From Sphaerolaimus hirsutus (lineage: Eukaryota > Nematoda > Chromadorea > Monhysterida > Sphaerolaimidae): a stretch of 64,000 nt of DNA. The stretch lies in assembly GCA_964036195.1 (NCBI GenBank), contig OZ038460.1, forward strand, positions 3,537,504-3,601,503, in the 5' to 3' direction. The notes under the pieces were generated by a model. That model was given only the letters and a program-made list of their open reading frames with translations. It made no database searches and had not been told where the DNA came from. A program made the translations under genes and the position numbers. This document shows positions 44,970 through 57,795 of this stretch, piece after piece (positions within the stretch are counted from its first letter, which is position 1; every line of letters starts with the position of its first letter).

Positions 44970-46876
44970 CTACACACAATAATACACGTGATTATCTGTG
45001 ATAATGATTTGCGGTTTTTATCGCATCTCGTTGTGGATATTTCCAGTGAAAAAGCTGGAAAAACGACCGATTTCGTGTCAAATGAACAAATGTCGAATTC
45101 CCAACTGACTCTGACACTGAACACTGGCAGATTGTAAAATGGAATGTCAACTGGGAATTGTTTAAAATGATGGCAGACGGCGGGAAATAATTTCGGCAGC
45201 ACATGATAACATTCATAATCTAAAACACAATAGCGGAGAAATGAAAATCTTGATTGATGAAATTATCGCGGGCATGCTTTTATTTGCACGAGTAAAATAT
45301 CAGATTGAATTCCTGAGAGAGGGAATACTCTGCCCACCCAAATTTATATCATAATCATATTTGCTGTATATGACTCTTCCTTCCATAAAAAATGAATAAT
45401 GAGTTCGAATATTTGACCTTACGCTGGATAGCGATGGGAAATGTTCTGGAAAACAAAAGTACCTAGATATTAGTGACTTTTTCGCAAATAGAATGTTTTT
45501 ATATTTTTCTGCTGTTGTTTTGAAGGATAACTTTCGAATTTTCTACTCTACTAACAAAATTATATGAAACTTTCTGGAACACAGGAAAAGTTGAACAAAT
45601 CCATTAAAAAAACACATTTCGAAAAACCTTAAAAAATAGTATTTCCATTGCTTAATCAACGCAACCCGCGAAAAATCTTCTCTATCACTCAAAATACATC
45701 CATGAAGAAATATGAATAATATCAATATCAATGAAATTCATTGGCTGGCCACGTGTTGCCGTAGCTCAAAGTAAATGTTCGCGCATAATTTATTTATAGC
45801 GCATGTTTTTGTTTGGCGCATGTTATCGATATCGCCAAGTCACGAATATCTTGATAACGTCTTTATTTAGACTTCCGGTGAGCTCTTTTATTTACGGCGT
45901 CCTTTCATTTTGAAATGTTACATTACTCGTTATGGAACGTCGTGGAAAGAGCGCCAGTGCGAATGGCGCCAGCTCCTTGGCGCATGTTGCGATCAAGTCT
46001 TTTGACCATGTGGCGGCATTTAAGATTGTGCCATTGTGTATAAATTAAGAACTCCTTTACCACTTTGGGGATATATGGTGAGGAAATGACAAGAATCTTG
46101 CAAAAGAATTTGTATTTAAGAAAGAAATTCGGCATACGCTGTCACTCTGTCTTTCACAATGGATACAAAATAAGCCACGAAAAGGCAAAATAGCATGCAA
46201 AATCACATAAAATTTAATATTTTTCCTCGGTCGCCATAAAAAAAGGGTGACAGCAAAATCAATGGGACATGACACTTAGAGATAAAGGTATTATAGGTAA
46301 TAAATGAAATGTGGGAATGAAATTGAGAGAAATCAATTCTATACTGGATGGGCAGAACCTCTTTGAGGTATGGCACAAAATCCATGTAAAACAACATAAA
46401 TAAATAAAAGAAGACTGTAAGAAAATGGATATCAGGTAGTGAACTAATATAATTGCCAATTGCCATAATACAATGTTCCAAGATCCTTAAGGTACAAGAT
46501 TGAAAAAGGCTGACAGATGCAAGCAACATGCAAAATCTGACAGATGATTTTAAACCTTAAAATTTGTATTTTAAACTTATTTCCACTTGATAATTGCATT
46601 TTTGACAATTTTCTGCTGAATTGTTCATTCATGTTTTGCAGCAGTCCAAGCTGTTGCCCAAACATTTGCACTGTTTTATATGTGCAACGCAATCCATGTG
46701 AAATTGAAGATTTGAATAGTGTTTTAACCAAAAATACCAACAAAAAAATCGGAAACACTCTTCAAAATTCAGAACTTTTGTAGAAAAAAGTGTTTTCCCA
46801 GTGGTTGAATGAAAATTCAAAGATGAGTTTAGTATTTTAAAGCTTTCATTTGCCATCGTTAATTATAAGCAAACAT
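44970..46876. other. Upstream of known ShK/DB exons; no gene resolved
   Basis: The acceptor GTGTAG of exon 44847-44969 shows that an upstream exon must exist. A minus-strand open stretch at about 45000-45200 could contribute but shows no clear donor. The rest is AT-rich with no recognisable gene. Confidence 0.35.
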
Positions 46877-47836
46877 GGTATACTCAGCAGACCGCAGCAT
46901 AATCCAAGCACAAAATGGGGCATAATCCAAGCATAAGTGCAGCATAATCCAAACAAAATGCCACATAATCCAAGCAAAACACCCCTACCCAAAATGGAGC
47001 ATAATCCAAGCAAAAACCAGGGATAATCCAAGCACCCCTCACCTAACACTCTGCATATATGTTGTATTTATGTATTCTATGGGTCAATTTTTTTGTAACT
47101 GTGTAACTAATAGCCAATTAGTCAGTGCAATTAAGAGGAATCAACATCAATTTTCTATGGAATCTTATTTGTATTCCTAAATACTTGTATTACATATTGT
47201 TGCATTGTATATTTCTGACATAACAATTTATATTATATATATATATATATATTTCTATACTATATGAATACATTCTAAAAAGAATCAGCAACAACACAAC
47301 TGTAATGCACACTGTAATTAATGCCATTGACCCATGTGTGAACTTTGCACACCCATAATATTGCTGCATGCACATTTGCACTGTACTGTACTTAAATACA
47401 TAATTACATAAGAAGAGTGCTTGCTTGGATTATGCTTGGATCATGCCTCATTTCTGCTTGGATTATGCTGCACTTGGCGGCACAAAAATTGCATGTAACT
47501 TTACACTGATAATGCTTGGATTATGCGCAAAAATTGCTTGGATTATGCCTGATTGTATTATGCGCACTTGGATTTTGAGCTTTCCCCCAAAGGATGCACC
47601 CAAAATTATTTATGTCCTAGTCAGTAATGCACGAGCCAGATACTTATGTATGCACTTTCACAAAAAAAAAAAATATTTAAAAAAAGAAAAAGGCAGAGTC
47701 GCGGACAAGCAACAAATGTTGTTTCTTGAAACGATTTTTCTTTTTTTGCCGGAACAAATTTTATTTTATTAACGATGACGTCATGATGGAGTGTTTCCTT
47801 CAGAAAAATGCATAGCATGTGGTCCGCCGAGTATAA
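46877..47836. mobile_element. TIR element with inverted GCATAATCCAAGCA arrays
   Basis: GGTATACTCAGCAGACCGCA at left pairs with GTGGTCCGCCGAGTATA at right. Just inside the left end are about seven irregular copies of GCATAATCCAAGCA (46898-47040). At 47420-47580 the complement TGCTTGGATTATGC is repeated several times. The two arrays are separated by about 380 bases that include a TA microsatellite. No transposase. Confidence 0.75.
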
Positions 47837-47859
47837 TATACCAATTTTCAGCCATACAT

Positions 47860-48960
47860 CACTGGCGCCAGCGGGGAATTGCCAATTCCCCATAACTGCT
47901 TATTGCACATTTGTAATAAACCTCCCATAAGTGCAGCGCTTTGCACAAATTAACTAATTGCACATGGGGACATAAGATTCCCCATGGCGGGCAAAGATTC
48001 ACCCCCAAAATGGGTGTCCATTTGCCATAACACAAAGTATGCACAGCCCTCATGCGCAATTGTCTCTACCCATGTGCAATTTGTGCAGATGTGAAGGGCA
48101 AGTATTTACAATAATGCAAGTTAATGTAAAAACACAGCTGCCCTTCATTGCATAATGGTGTCAATTATACTGATTACCCACATACTTATAGCGATTGGCA
48201 CGATCTGTCACTATTGAATTTGAGGTTGATTAAAAATACATTTTTTTGATTTGGCTGCTTTGTTTGCCAATATATTGAAAATCAATTTGTGCTATTGCTT
48301 GAGTGAAACTGAGTCTCATTTTCTTCAAATATCTCTGAAGGGAATAGAAATAGATAAAGCTAGAAGATATTCCTAATGATAGTCAGTAATAGCCATTTTC
48401 AGCCAAAATATGGCACTACACATATACTAGTTGTGACAACTGACATATCCAAAGCAGATAAATCTGTTTTAAACACATTTCAGTTTGTCAGAAAAAAATA
48501 AATTGATGAAGATAAAAACCTAATATATTGACTAATACTGTTGACAGATAAAAAATCATTCAGTATGGTAAACTCAAATGTGTTCAAAACAGATTTATCA
48601 GTTTTGGAAATTTCAGTTGCCGACTAGTGTGTGCAGGCACAATCAGAGAGCAGATAAATATGCCAAATGAATTAACCTACCAATTAACCTACCTACCTAC
48701 CTACTTACACAGACACATTCAAAGTACCAAATAATCCCTTTGATTTTGCCACTGCATACTTTGCATTATGGGGAATTTACTGGTGCCATGTGCAATTTGC
48801 GCCACTTGACACTCGCCATATATGTGCAATCTTTGTTTCGCCATGTGCAAATGTTGGGATGTATGTGCAATGTTAGCTTTGGGCAACACAGCGAAAAATT
48901 GTGCAACTTAGTCCCATGTGCAATATGCCGAATAGGCAATACGTAGGCTCTCGCGCCAGC
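47860..48960. repeat. GTGCAATTTGTGC / GGGGAATT inverted repeat region
   Basis: GCGGGGAATTGCCAATTCCCC at 47876, several CATGTGCAATTTG words at 47880-48090 and again at 48740-48930 in inverse relation, and GCGCCAGCG near both edges suggest one inverted-repeat element of about 1.1 kb. Boundaries are uncertain. It contains the separate palindrome at 48463-48640. Confidence 0.45.
48463..48640. repeat. AGATAAATCTGTTTTAAACAC palindrome
   Basis: AGATAAATCTGTTTTAAACA with CAGTTTGTCA on the left is mirrored by TGGTAAACTCAAATGTGTTC with AAAACAGATTTATC on the right. Member of the family also at 18290, 36010, 40300, 52040 and 60115. Confidence 0.7.
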
Positions 48961-49974
48961 GCCAAAGCCCTCACAATCCCATCACTATTCACGCGCCAAC
49001 TTAATTCCCTTCACTCAATCAGTTCACTAGAGGAACTCTAGCGTGACTAGCGCGCAGTCAAATGCCAAATGTCCGAGATTTCTCCCCAATTTGCTGCATT
49101 CCTCGGGTGCAAGAGTCAAAAAAAGTGCCGCGAAAGAATTCAAACAGAATTTTTGGAAATTTGACGGATTTCCAGTCTGCTGGAGAAAGGTGAAATTGAA
49201 TAGGATCGGACATCAGTTACTTTTAGCTACACATTAATCACATTTTTGGCGGCAATTATTGCAGCAAAGGATCAAAACCGCAAACTTAGTGATCATCTGT
49301 GATAGAACATATACTGGACGGACATAACGCTATAAATACAAGGAATTATACCGTATTTTGATGAATGAAGTCACATTGTGAATGATGTCACAAAAATTGT
49401 GCACCAAATTAACCATAAGTGGGAGAGATGTGATGTGATGTGTGCAGTGAAACATTTATGTCTGTCCGTTTATTCAGATGGAATATGGTACATTTTCTTT
49501 TAAAGTGTGCCGTCCCCGTCAGTATACTATACGTAAATATTTTTTCTGAGCGTGAAATTTTGTGGTCATAAAAACCATAATTGGTGTAATTAAAACCTCA
49601 GACGCTATTATTGGGCGGTAAAAATACACTGCCGAATGCATTACACTTGGGCGTGGACTGATTAGATATCTATCGGACGTGTACATTAAATCCTGATAAT
49701 GAGTAAGTCAGTGAGTCAATGAATACACGCAGGAGTACAGTCCAGTTTCATACAAGAAAACTTGAGCAATAAAATAGTAAGAGCCATTTCAAGTTATAAA
49801 AAGTGACAGTAGTGAACAAGTATTTTATTCAATATCACATTGGCACTGAACTTTTATTTGATACCGCAATGTATTTGCCATCCGGATTATGAGGGACCTA
49901 CTAGTGGTGAGTTTACAAATATTCATTTTTTATAAATATTTATAGTTTATTGTAATGACTAAAAATCAACAACA

Positions 49975-50373
49975 TACCGTATTTCCTCGAAATACCCCCT
50001 CCCCTCTTGAATTAACCCCCCCTTCGAAAAAACCCCAGGTGTTTTTGAGCTGGGGAAAAAATAAACCCCCCTCGAAATACCCCCCGTCTGAAATTATGTA
50101 CATCATGTATGCAATGTACATGACGTATATATTGGTCGCAGTTTGCATCGCAGCCACACATGTACTAATTTGTGTAGCGATGCACGTTGATACGTCCAGA
50201 TACACCCTACTTGGACACGTTGATTACCGGTTTTGGGTATATACCAAAGCGTACTCTTTACTATGAATTTCGTGAAAATTTCTAACGAAATAATTAACCT
50301 CCCTCGAAATACCCCCCTCAAAATTTCCACTCTGAAAAATAAACCCCCTCGGGGTATTTCGAGGAAATACGGT
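49975..50373. mobile_element. CCGTATTTCCTCGAAA C-rich MITE
   Basis: TACCGTATTTCCTCGAAATA to TATTTCGAGGAAATACGGTA, TA at both edges. The middle contains ATGTACATCATGTATGCAATGTACATGA, also present in the copies at 15508 and (partly) 38152. Confidence 0.87.
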
Positions 50374-50941
50374 ATTTATACAAATAGCACGTTGAATAAA
50401 AAATTGTTCGTTCGTACCTGCCACATTTTTGGGCGACAAAATGCACATATGCCAAGAAATGCACATAATATTCAAATCGATGCCAAACACACATTTGCAC
50501 TCCCGTGTGAAATGCCTTTGGGCGGAAATTTTCTACTTTCCTTTCCGGTAAGGTATTTATTTCCCATGCATCGTACACTCTTTGTTGTCACATGTAATTT
50601 TCTTTTTTATGAAAAACTTTATTTTCCCGATAATCACTTCCTCACTTCTTGTAAGTTCACGGCGTGCGGCATAAGCTCCATTCAAGAAAATAGATACTGT
50701 TGAAATACAAAATACTAACGAGTGGTTCACGCTGGAAGCGTGCCAACGTATGTATTTTGTGAGTTACATAAAAATATGAAAAAGCTCGTTGTCGTGAAAA
50801 TGTTTTAGATTTAAGTCTTCACAACAAGAAATTTTGTTGTCTCACAAAAATTGCATTATCTACCAAATCACATGATGAACTATCATTGGCACGATTCCAA
50901 CGCGAGACATAATAACTGCACGTGTAGAGTTCATGTCACTG

Positions 50942-51110
50942 CCGTATAGGCATCCACTTCGAAGAAAACACCACTGCTCCAGGCTGCGCGCAAGTCTTAG
51001 AGCGGCGTTACGGCCTCAAATTGGCAGGCAGCCAAGCCACCTCCGTGTTGGACGTAGACTCCGCCTACCAGTGCAAGCTGCGCAAACCAATTGTGACTTT
51101 GCTTGACATT
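50942..51110 (+). other. Orphan open segment of protein-like sequence
   Basis: After a possible acceptor (GCCGTATAG/GC) the plus strand reads IHFEENTTAPGCAQVLERRY and then GLKLAGSQATSVLDVDSAYQ with balanced amino-acid and codon composition. It stops in sequence that resembles half of the CAG-target palindrome family (51108-51150). I cannot assign a family or connect it to other exons; it may be a lone exon or a captured gene fragment. Confidence 0.3.
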
Positions 51111-52039
51111 TGGCATTACATCTGACACTTTACAGGGCTTGGGACTACTCCATATCGATGTTGTAAAATCTCCAATCAATGTCGAGCGATATTTTATTTT
51201 GCTTGTGCATCAATCCGCTCTACCCCACTTAATTATTATTATTATGTTTGACATTTTTGACGAATTTCTACACCGATGTTCGAAACGAGGACGTTATAAT
51301 TGGCATGGTTCCAACCCTTGACCAATAGATTGTGCCCATCGAAATGACCTGGCGTCGGTTGACGTCAATGTCAATTGAATTTTTTGAATTGCATGATTTG
51401 AGTTGAATTGCATGTGAATTCTAGGACTGAGATAACGCTTTAAAAAAGTTTAAAACTCTGGCCATGGCTTCATTGAATTCATAAAAATAAATGTTTAAAG
51501 TAGGAAAAGGTGATTTTGACAGTGCCTTGTCAACAAGTTGACACCGATGAGCCCCGCACTGTAATGAGTGTAGGTACCTATGTGAAAATGGACGATCCCT
51601 GCAATTGTCTCCTACATTAGTCATTATAAATTTGACACATTCAAAAAAAATTCAGTTGACAACCGGCACCAATCGTCGCCGCGCCGAATGAATCTGCTAA
51701 TTATTGGATTAATCAGTATGTGCGTATTATATGTTTGTTTGTTGTACATATATTGTCAACTTAGAGATGCGTATCGCTTCAGAAATCGTCGTCGAACAAC
51801 ACACTCGGCACCAGTAAAATTATATTCAAATATTTGATATCACTTTTTCAACAGAAAAATAACAACTAATGCTTCAAAATTGCCTCCGAACTTCGGAGAT
51901 GCGCCAAAGAAAACAGGGTCACAACACAAATATAAACGAATTTAACCGTCACCACGCGTTTCATCATAGAGCACAGTATTTTCAGCGCTGGCGACAGTAG
52001 AAATCAATGCCAGTACGCACACCAGTTGACAATCGAAAT

Positions 52040-52225
52040 TCCCAAAACTGAAAAATCTGTTTTCAACTCCCTAAAAATTTGAGTTAACCATCCCATCATG
52101 AATAATTTTTGCAGTTTACAAAAGTAGTTGACGGACTCCTCATTCCGGTAAACTCCGGTGTTTAAAACAAATTTATCAGCTTTGGAAATTTCGGCTATCA
52201 ACTACTGTGTGTAGGGCCATTTATC
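52040..52225. repeat. AAATTTATCAGCTTTGG palindromic repeat copy
   Basis: GTAGTTGACGGACTCCTCATTCCGGTAAACTC and AAAACAAATTTATCAGCTTTGGAAATTTC are the right half; the left half (AAATCTGTTTTCAACTCCC) is the diverged complement. The end GTGTGTAGGGCCA matches other copies. Confidence 0.55.
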
Positions 52226-52332
52226 CCTAACTCAAATCGACGGAAAAAAACAATCAAATGTTAACTGTAGCATCAATTTGGTCGATCACAGTGTTTTTCT
52301 GTGCCCCATACCGACCTTCCAAAAAATCAGAA

Positions 52333-55300
52333 TCAATCATCAGCATTTAAAGGTTTCACCACCGTGCCTTTCGTAATGGTGCCCCACCCAATTAGACGCC
52401 AATGTTTATCAATTCGACGGGACAAAGCGATTTTTTCACCCTTTTCCGTGCAAACTGGGTTGCTCAGACGAATTTTGGCCATGTCGCCTTTCACGGCGAG
52501 AACGGTGCCGCCTGAAAATTTGAAGGTAAGTTGGGTGATTTTTTAGATTTGTGTGAAGGGGTGGCGGAATAGAAAAAGAAATTTTTTTAAGTGAACTGAG
52601 AAAATAAATTTTAGGTGACATTTTTGGTTTGTTCCGAGGTTTTTTGTTCATGTGAGGTTTTTTGTTCATTGTGAAACATGCTTTTTTATGCTTTTTGTCA
52701 CTTATTCGCTGTTTTTTTTATCACCAGCAAATTTTCCAGTCGCAAAGCAAAATGTGGAATTTTACCCATTTTACAATAAAACAGGGCTATAAAATACTGA
52801 CCAGTTGACAAACTGCCAATGTTAACCATAAGAATCTCAGCCTTGCTCAGTTTTTGAACTTTGGCGCCCTTTCTATCGCCCTCCGTGCGCACGCCCAACA
52901 AACGCCGCAGCAGGAAATACGTGATTTCAATCTCGCTGAATATGTCCGGCAAGGTGCCCACCGCGCCCAGAACCTGATCGAGAATAAATTATAAATGAGT
53001 GAAATTTGATCAAGTAAAATAAAGGCCACATTATCAGCTTTTAGCTTAAATGTAATCAGTTTACCAGAACATGTTTATAAAGCATATGAATTTTTACTCG
53101 TAAATTACTGTGAGAAATTTTGAATCTTTACGCGTCACTTTTTACAAGGAAGTTTAACAACTTCCTTCGTCACATAACAGAAATTCGTCACAAGAAATTC
53201 GTCACATAACGGGGCGCACTAAAATTGACTTCTGACGCACTCCTCTCGCGTCACAGAAAAATACACAGGAAAATCGAGAGAAAAAATCACATCACCCTCA
53301 CAAACACAACCCCCCTCTCACCTGTCCAACCAAACGATCAGCCCTACACAAAGTAGGGTCAATCTTAGTGCCCACCCCGATTAGCCCCCCTGGGACCGCA
53401 TACTGCAGCGGGTTGTGCTCGGCGAACAGCGACACGATCCTGGAGTAGATGGGGCGGCACTGGAGCCGGCCGTCGGCCGTCTTGGACACGATGCCCGGGC
53501 GCACTTCGATTTCTTGGCCGACGCGAAGCACACCTATGTTTGGAAATGCTAGTAGGTGGGTTGGGGGGACACCCGTCAAGGAGCCAGGGGAGGGGGATTA
53601 TAATTATAACAGCAATGAATTTTGCGACTTTTGATCAAAAGCCAATGCATTAAAAATCGTTGGCATGCAACCCGTGTGAACGTCGCATGCTAGGTGTAAA
53701 GTAAATGGGGTATATAAAAGTTCAAGGCAAAAAAATTTTGGGGGGGGGTATGTTTGAAGAAAAAATCGATTTTTAAGCTGCCCGATTTATTTTTAAAACA
53801 AAGATTGCTGAGGTGAAAATAAAAACCCGTGAAATCCCGATCCCGAAAAGTCAATCCCATTTGAACCCTACCAGTAAGACCCCCCGTAACAAACCTCTCA
53901 AAATAGACCCCCCGGCCACGCCCCCTTTCAAATCATCCACATCAGCGCCGGGTTTGTTCACGTCAAACGAACGAATCACGATAAGCCGTGGGTCCGACGT
54001 GAAATCGCGCATGGGCACGGGTACCTTTTTGCACAGGTACTCGCAGATAACCTGCGTGTATGCATGTGTGGGAATGTAGACCTTTTTGAGGGGGTATACA
54101 TAAATATAAGCCATTCTGGAGTGTAGGAATACAGGAACAAGTGTATAAACGATTTCTGGAACCAAGTGCGTAGCTCAAAAAAGTGACTGGAATGAAAAAA
54201 ACGTTTGACAACGTTTACGTTTTTAAAATAAAAAAAACGTTTGTCAAAAACATATAAAGTTAAAAATAATACTCATTTTTAGAAGTGACGTCCTAACTCT
54301 AGAATACATAAACCAAAAACATCCGAGCAAACAAAAACCCAACAACCCACCTCAATATTATACTTCAACTGTGCCGAAATGGGCACAATGGGCGCCTTAT
54401 CAGCCACAGTGCCCTCCACGAAGGATCGAATCTGGTCGTGCTGCTCCCTGGCCTGGTTCTCCTTGATCAGGTCGATCTTGTTCTGCAGGATGAGCAGGTG
54501 CCGCAGCTGCATGATCTCCACCGCCGCCAGGTGCTCACTCGTTTGCGGTTGTGGACACGATTCGTTGCCTGTGTGGAGGGGTGGGGGTGTATTTGTTGGG
54601 GCTTCTTTTGGTGCGTTTACCGTACCGTACCGTACCGTTTACAGTAATTTGATGAATTTACCGTGCCGTTTTTATCGTCAAATTAAAGCTTTACCGTACC
54701 GTTTTAGTGTAAAAGTTAAAATTATAACAAAACAATGTGATTACAAGTTACCACTGACAGGGACGTATCCAGGATTTTTGAGCGGGGGGGGCTGTTTGTT
54801 TACGGAGCCTCGCGAACGGGGGGGAACCCCCCTAAAATTTTGCCTACAGAGTGACGGAATGGCGCCATGGCGCTGGCGCCATTCGAAGGCGCCACGCCAT
54901 GGCACCATTGGCGTTGGCGCTGGCGGCAAGAGCCATTTTATGTATGTAAATATACATATATGTATGTAAATATACATATATGTATGTAAATATACATATA
55001 TGTATGTAAATATACATATATGTATGTAAATATACATATATGTATGTAAATATACATATATGTATGTAAATATACATATATGTATGTAAATATACATATA
55101 TGTATGTAAATATACATATATGTATGTAAATATACATATATGTATGTAAATATACATATATGTATGTAAATATACATATATGTATGTAAATATACATATA
55201 TGTATGTAAATATACATATATGTATGTAAATATACATATACGTATGTAAATATACATATATGTATGTAAATATACATATATGTATGTAAATATACATATA

Positions 55301-57795
55301 TACACAGCGGCAGGCACACCTAAACGGCATTTTCAGCGATATGCATGTGCAGAGGTCGATCCGCTGAAAATACCTTATGTGTAATGGAAGATTGCGCGCT
55401 TGCGCGCAAAAATTTTTATGGGTACCTTCCAAATTCCACCCCAAAATCGCATTTTCCGGGACTTTTCTGGTCTCACCCCGGGAAGGGGGGGGGGTGCAGG
55501 CTGCAGCCCCCCCCCCGCCCCCCCTGGATAAGTCCTTGACCACTGATCTGGATCGGTACCCCACCCTGTTGGAGACCCCCGCTACCCCCTCCAACCACCC
55601 ACCAGCAATCAACAGCAGGGCAGCGTCCATAATGGCGGCGCCGTTGAGCATGGTGGCCATGAGGATGTCGTGGCCGGGGCAGTCGACGAACGACACGTGC
55701 CGCACCAGCGAAAACTGCCCCTCGCAGCCGAGACGAGCGCACGCGAAACGGTCCGGCGTGGACGAACCCGCAGAGCTGGGGGGGGCTTTGTTGGTTAGGG
55801 GTCGTGTAGGGATGTGGGGAAAAGGTGTCTTTTCGAATGAGCCTGTTTTAACAAAAAAAAACTTTGAAAAAGATAAAATAAAATAAAAACAAAGAAAACT
55901 GTCCCAACATTCATTGTGTGTTTAATTGCGCAGTTTTGTGCGAAAACAAATTTGCAAAATATCAAGTGAATAAGTACTGCAAATTTCAGCTGGACTTCTG
56001 CAAAAAGCGGCTTTGATACTCGTGTTTTTCAAACATTTTAAACGGTAAAAAGACACCGGCGATCATTTCATCTCGATACAGTGGCGTAGCCAGGATTTTT
56101 GAGCGGGGGGGGCGGATTGTTTACGGAGCCCGGCGAACGGGGGGGGCGGCGCCCCCCCCCCTAAAATTTGACCCCTATAGTAGGGAATTGGCGCCATGGC
56201 GCTGGCGCCATTCGTAGGCGCCACGCCATAGTGTTGGCGCCATTTGTAGGCGCCGCGATATGGCGCCATTGGCGTCACATACCGCTGTAAATGTATGTAA
56301 TTTACATACATATACAGCGACATGGACACAATTGAGTGCATTTTAACCCAGCTTGAGGCAATCGCAACCTGTGAAGTAAAAATGCCTGTAATGTGAAGCA
56401 AAAATGCGCAAAATTTTTTGAAAATGGACCCCGAAATCGTTGCAGGAGAACACATTTCCTTACATTTCCATGTCTCACCCCGGAAGGGGGGGGGGCCGCC
56501 CCCCCCGCCCCCCCCCTGGCTACGCCACTGTCTCGATATGCAGAATAAGCAGCCGGTAGAAAATAAAATACGGGTCGTTTTTGTAGCAGCAATTCAAGTT
56601 TATTATCGCCCACTGCGGTGTGACCTTTGCAAATTAGCCTTTGCATTCACGCACAACAATAAATTCGATGACCGTGTCCACCAAATGAAACAGCCAAATA
56701 AGATATTGCATTAGACAGATCACACTCAATAACAATCAGATACGGATTAATACTTCTGATAAACGATAAGTCCACAATATATTTACCAAAAAAAACACAA
56801 CTAAAAACCCACCGATAGCACGTAGGTCTAGGACACTCCTTATTCGAACACCTATATATTTTGGCATTGGCATAGCCCAATTTAATGGTGATGTTTCGTT
56901 CCAATTCGTTCTTGAAGCGGACAGTCTGCACCCCGCTGAGAGCTTTTACAACGGTCGATTTTCCGTGCGCCACGTGTCCTATTGTCCCGATGTTTATTGT
57001 CGCTTGACGACTGATCACCTGTGAAGTGTGAATGGGTCTGGAGTTTTTGTGTCTGGATCAAGGGTGAAAATGTTTTTAAAGAGACCTCGTTTAAAAAAGT
57101 CTTTTTTTAAAAAGTTTTTAAAAAAGGTGGATGGTTAGTCTGGGTTCGTTGGCAGCTGAACAACATGGAATGGAAATGCTGACATGGAAAACTTAATTAC
57201 ACGGCGGTTCTGCCTCTGCCTGCCGGATAATTTTTCAAAACCGATCGAAAAAGTTGACTTTTTAATTTATTGCATGAATGAGGTGTCTTTTTATTACAAA
57301 AATGGATGTTTTGAAGTTAGATATCAGCGGAGTAGACCCAGAATTGGCAGTCGATCATGGACAGAAGCAGCCAACACGCACTAGTTGACATCAAAATTCG
57401 TGTCGACTAAATTTTGGCCAATTTTTGATCTCATTTCAGCTTCCCTACGTGATAGAGCATGGTTAATTTAATATCGTCACACATAATTTTCATTGTTTTC
57501 GTCAAGTGTGACGCTTTAAACAAATTTTCTTAGTGTTACTTAAAATTGGCCATTTAGTTGACACAAATTTGCGATGTAAACTAGTGTGTGCCACAAAACC
57601 CCAAAAATTAACTTTGCAACACTCTCCCCTCACCTCAGGAGTCAGCGGCGTAAGCTCGCTGGGATTCAAACGAGTCAAATCTTGCACGGCGAGATGGGCG
57701 TCATGGGCCGGTAGCGCTTCTTGTTCATCAGCGTCAGGATGTTCGTCATCGGCCGGCTGCTCGCCGCCATTTTCAAGTGGCTTGTCTGTTCCCAT
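52333..57795 (-). CDS. EIF2S3: Translation initiation factor eIF2 subunit gamma
   Basis: Eight exons fit exactly in phase: 57634-57795, 56813-57018, 55603-55775, 54351-54568, 53895-54051, 53322-53533, 52802-52973 and 52333-52511 (stop TGA). They encode 492 residues, about twenty more than human eIF2 gamma. The GTPase has G1 GHVAHGKS (68-75), G3 DCPGH (154-158) and G4 NKID (210-213). A cysteine cluster between G1 and G3 ([11 protein letters not shown], then CARLGC) matches the family's zinc-binding loop. EF-Tu-like domains II and III follow ([57 protein letters not shown]). The protein carries initiator Met-tRNA to the 40S ribosome as part of the eIF2 heterotrimer, in the cytoplasm. The start is the ATG of MGTDKPLE, the first in frame after a stop. 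The N-terminal 50 residues are acidic and variable. Introns two and three hold hAT-like elements. All catalytic motifs are intact. Confidence 0.97.
54758..55538. mobile_element. hAT-like MITE in eIF2 gamma intron, minisatellite-expanded
   Basis: CAGGGACGTATCCAGGATTT at the left pairs with CCTGGATAAGTCCTTG at the right, and both sides carry the 8-base duplication ACCACTGA (54750-54757 and 55539-55546). CAG ends with 8-base duplications are typical of hAT elements. Next to the left end are GCGCCATGGCGCTGGCGCCA palindromes. The centre is an 18-unit minisatellite. Total 781 bases against 452 in the sister copy. Confidence 0.85.
54941..55300. repeat. Minisatellite, 18 x 20 bp TGTATGTAAATATACATATA
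   Basis: Eighteen consecutive 20-base units with no indel and a single substitution (C for T at 55241). Each unit contains the inverted pair TGTAT/ATACA. Because 20 is not a multiple of three and the unit lacks minus-strand stop codons in any frame, long chance reading frames (up to 255 codons, rich in Tyr and Ile) run through it; these are not genes. Confidence 0.98.
56079..56530. mobile_element. hAT-like MITE, CAGTGGCGTAGCCAGG ends
   Basis: CAGTGGCGTAGCCAGGATTT is mirrored by CCCTGGCTACGCCACTG, with the 8-base duplication TCTCGATA at 56071-56078 and 56531-56538. Lies in intron two of eIF2 gamma. In place of the minisatellite of the sister copy, it has one short ATGTATGTAATTTACATACAT palindrome. 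Confidence 0.92.

Noticed and set aside
54941-55300. CRISPR-like array
   Set aside because: Units are directly adjacent with no spacers, in an intron of an animal gene; it is a minisatellite.
54938-55705. 255-codon and overlapping long open frames on the minus strand
   Set aside because: They are the 20-base minisatellite read through in all frames (period not divisible by three, no stops), plus part of eIF2 gamma exon three. Not a gene.
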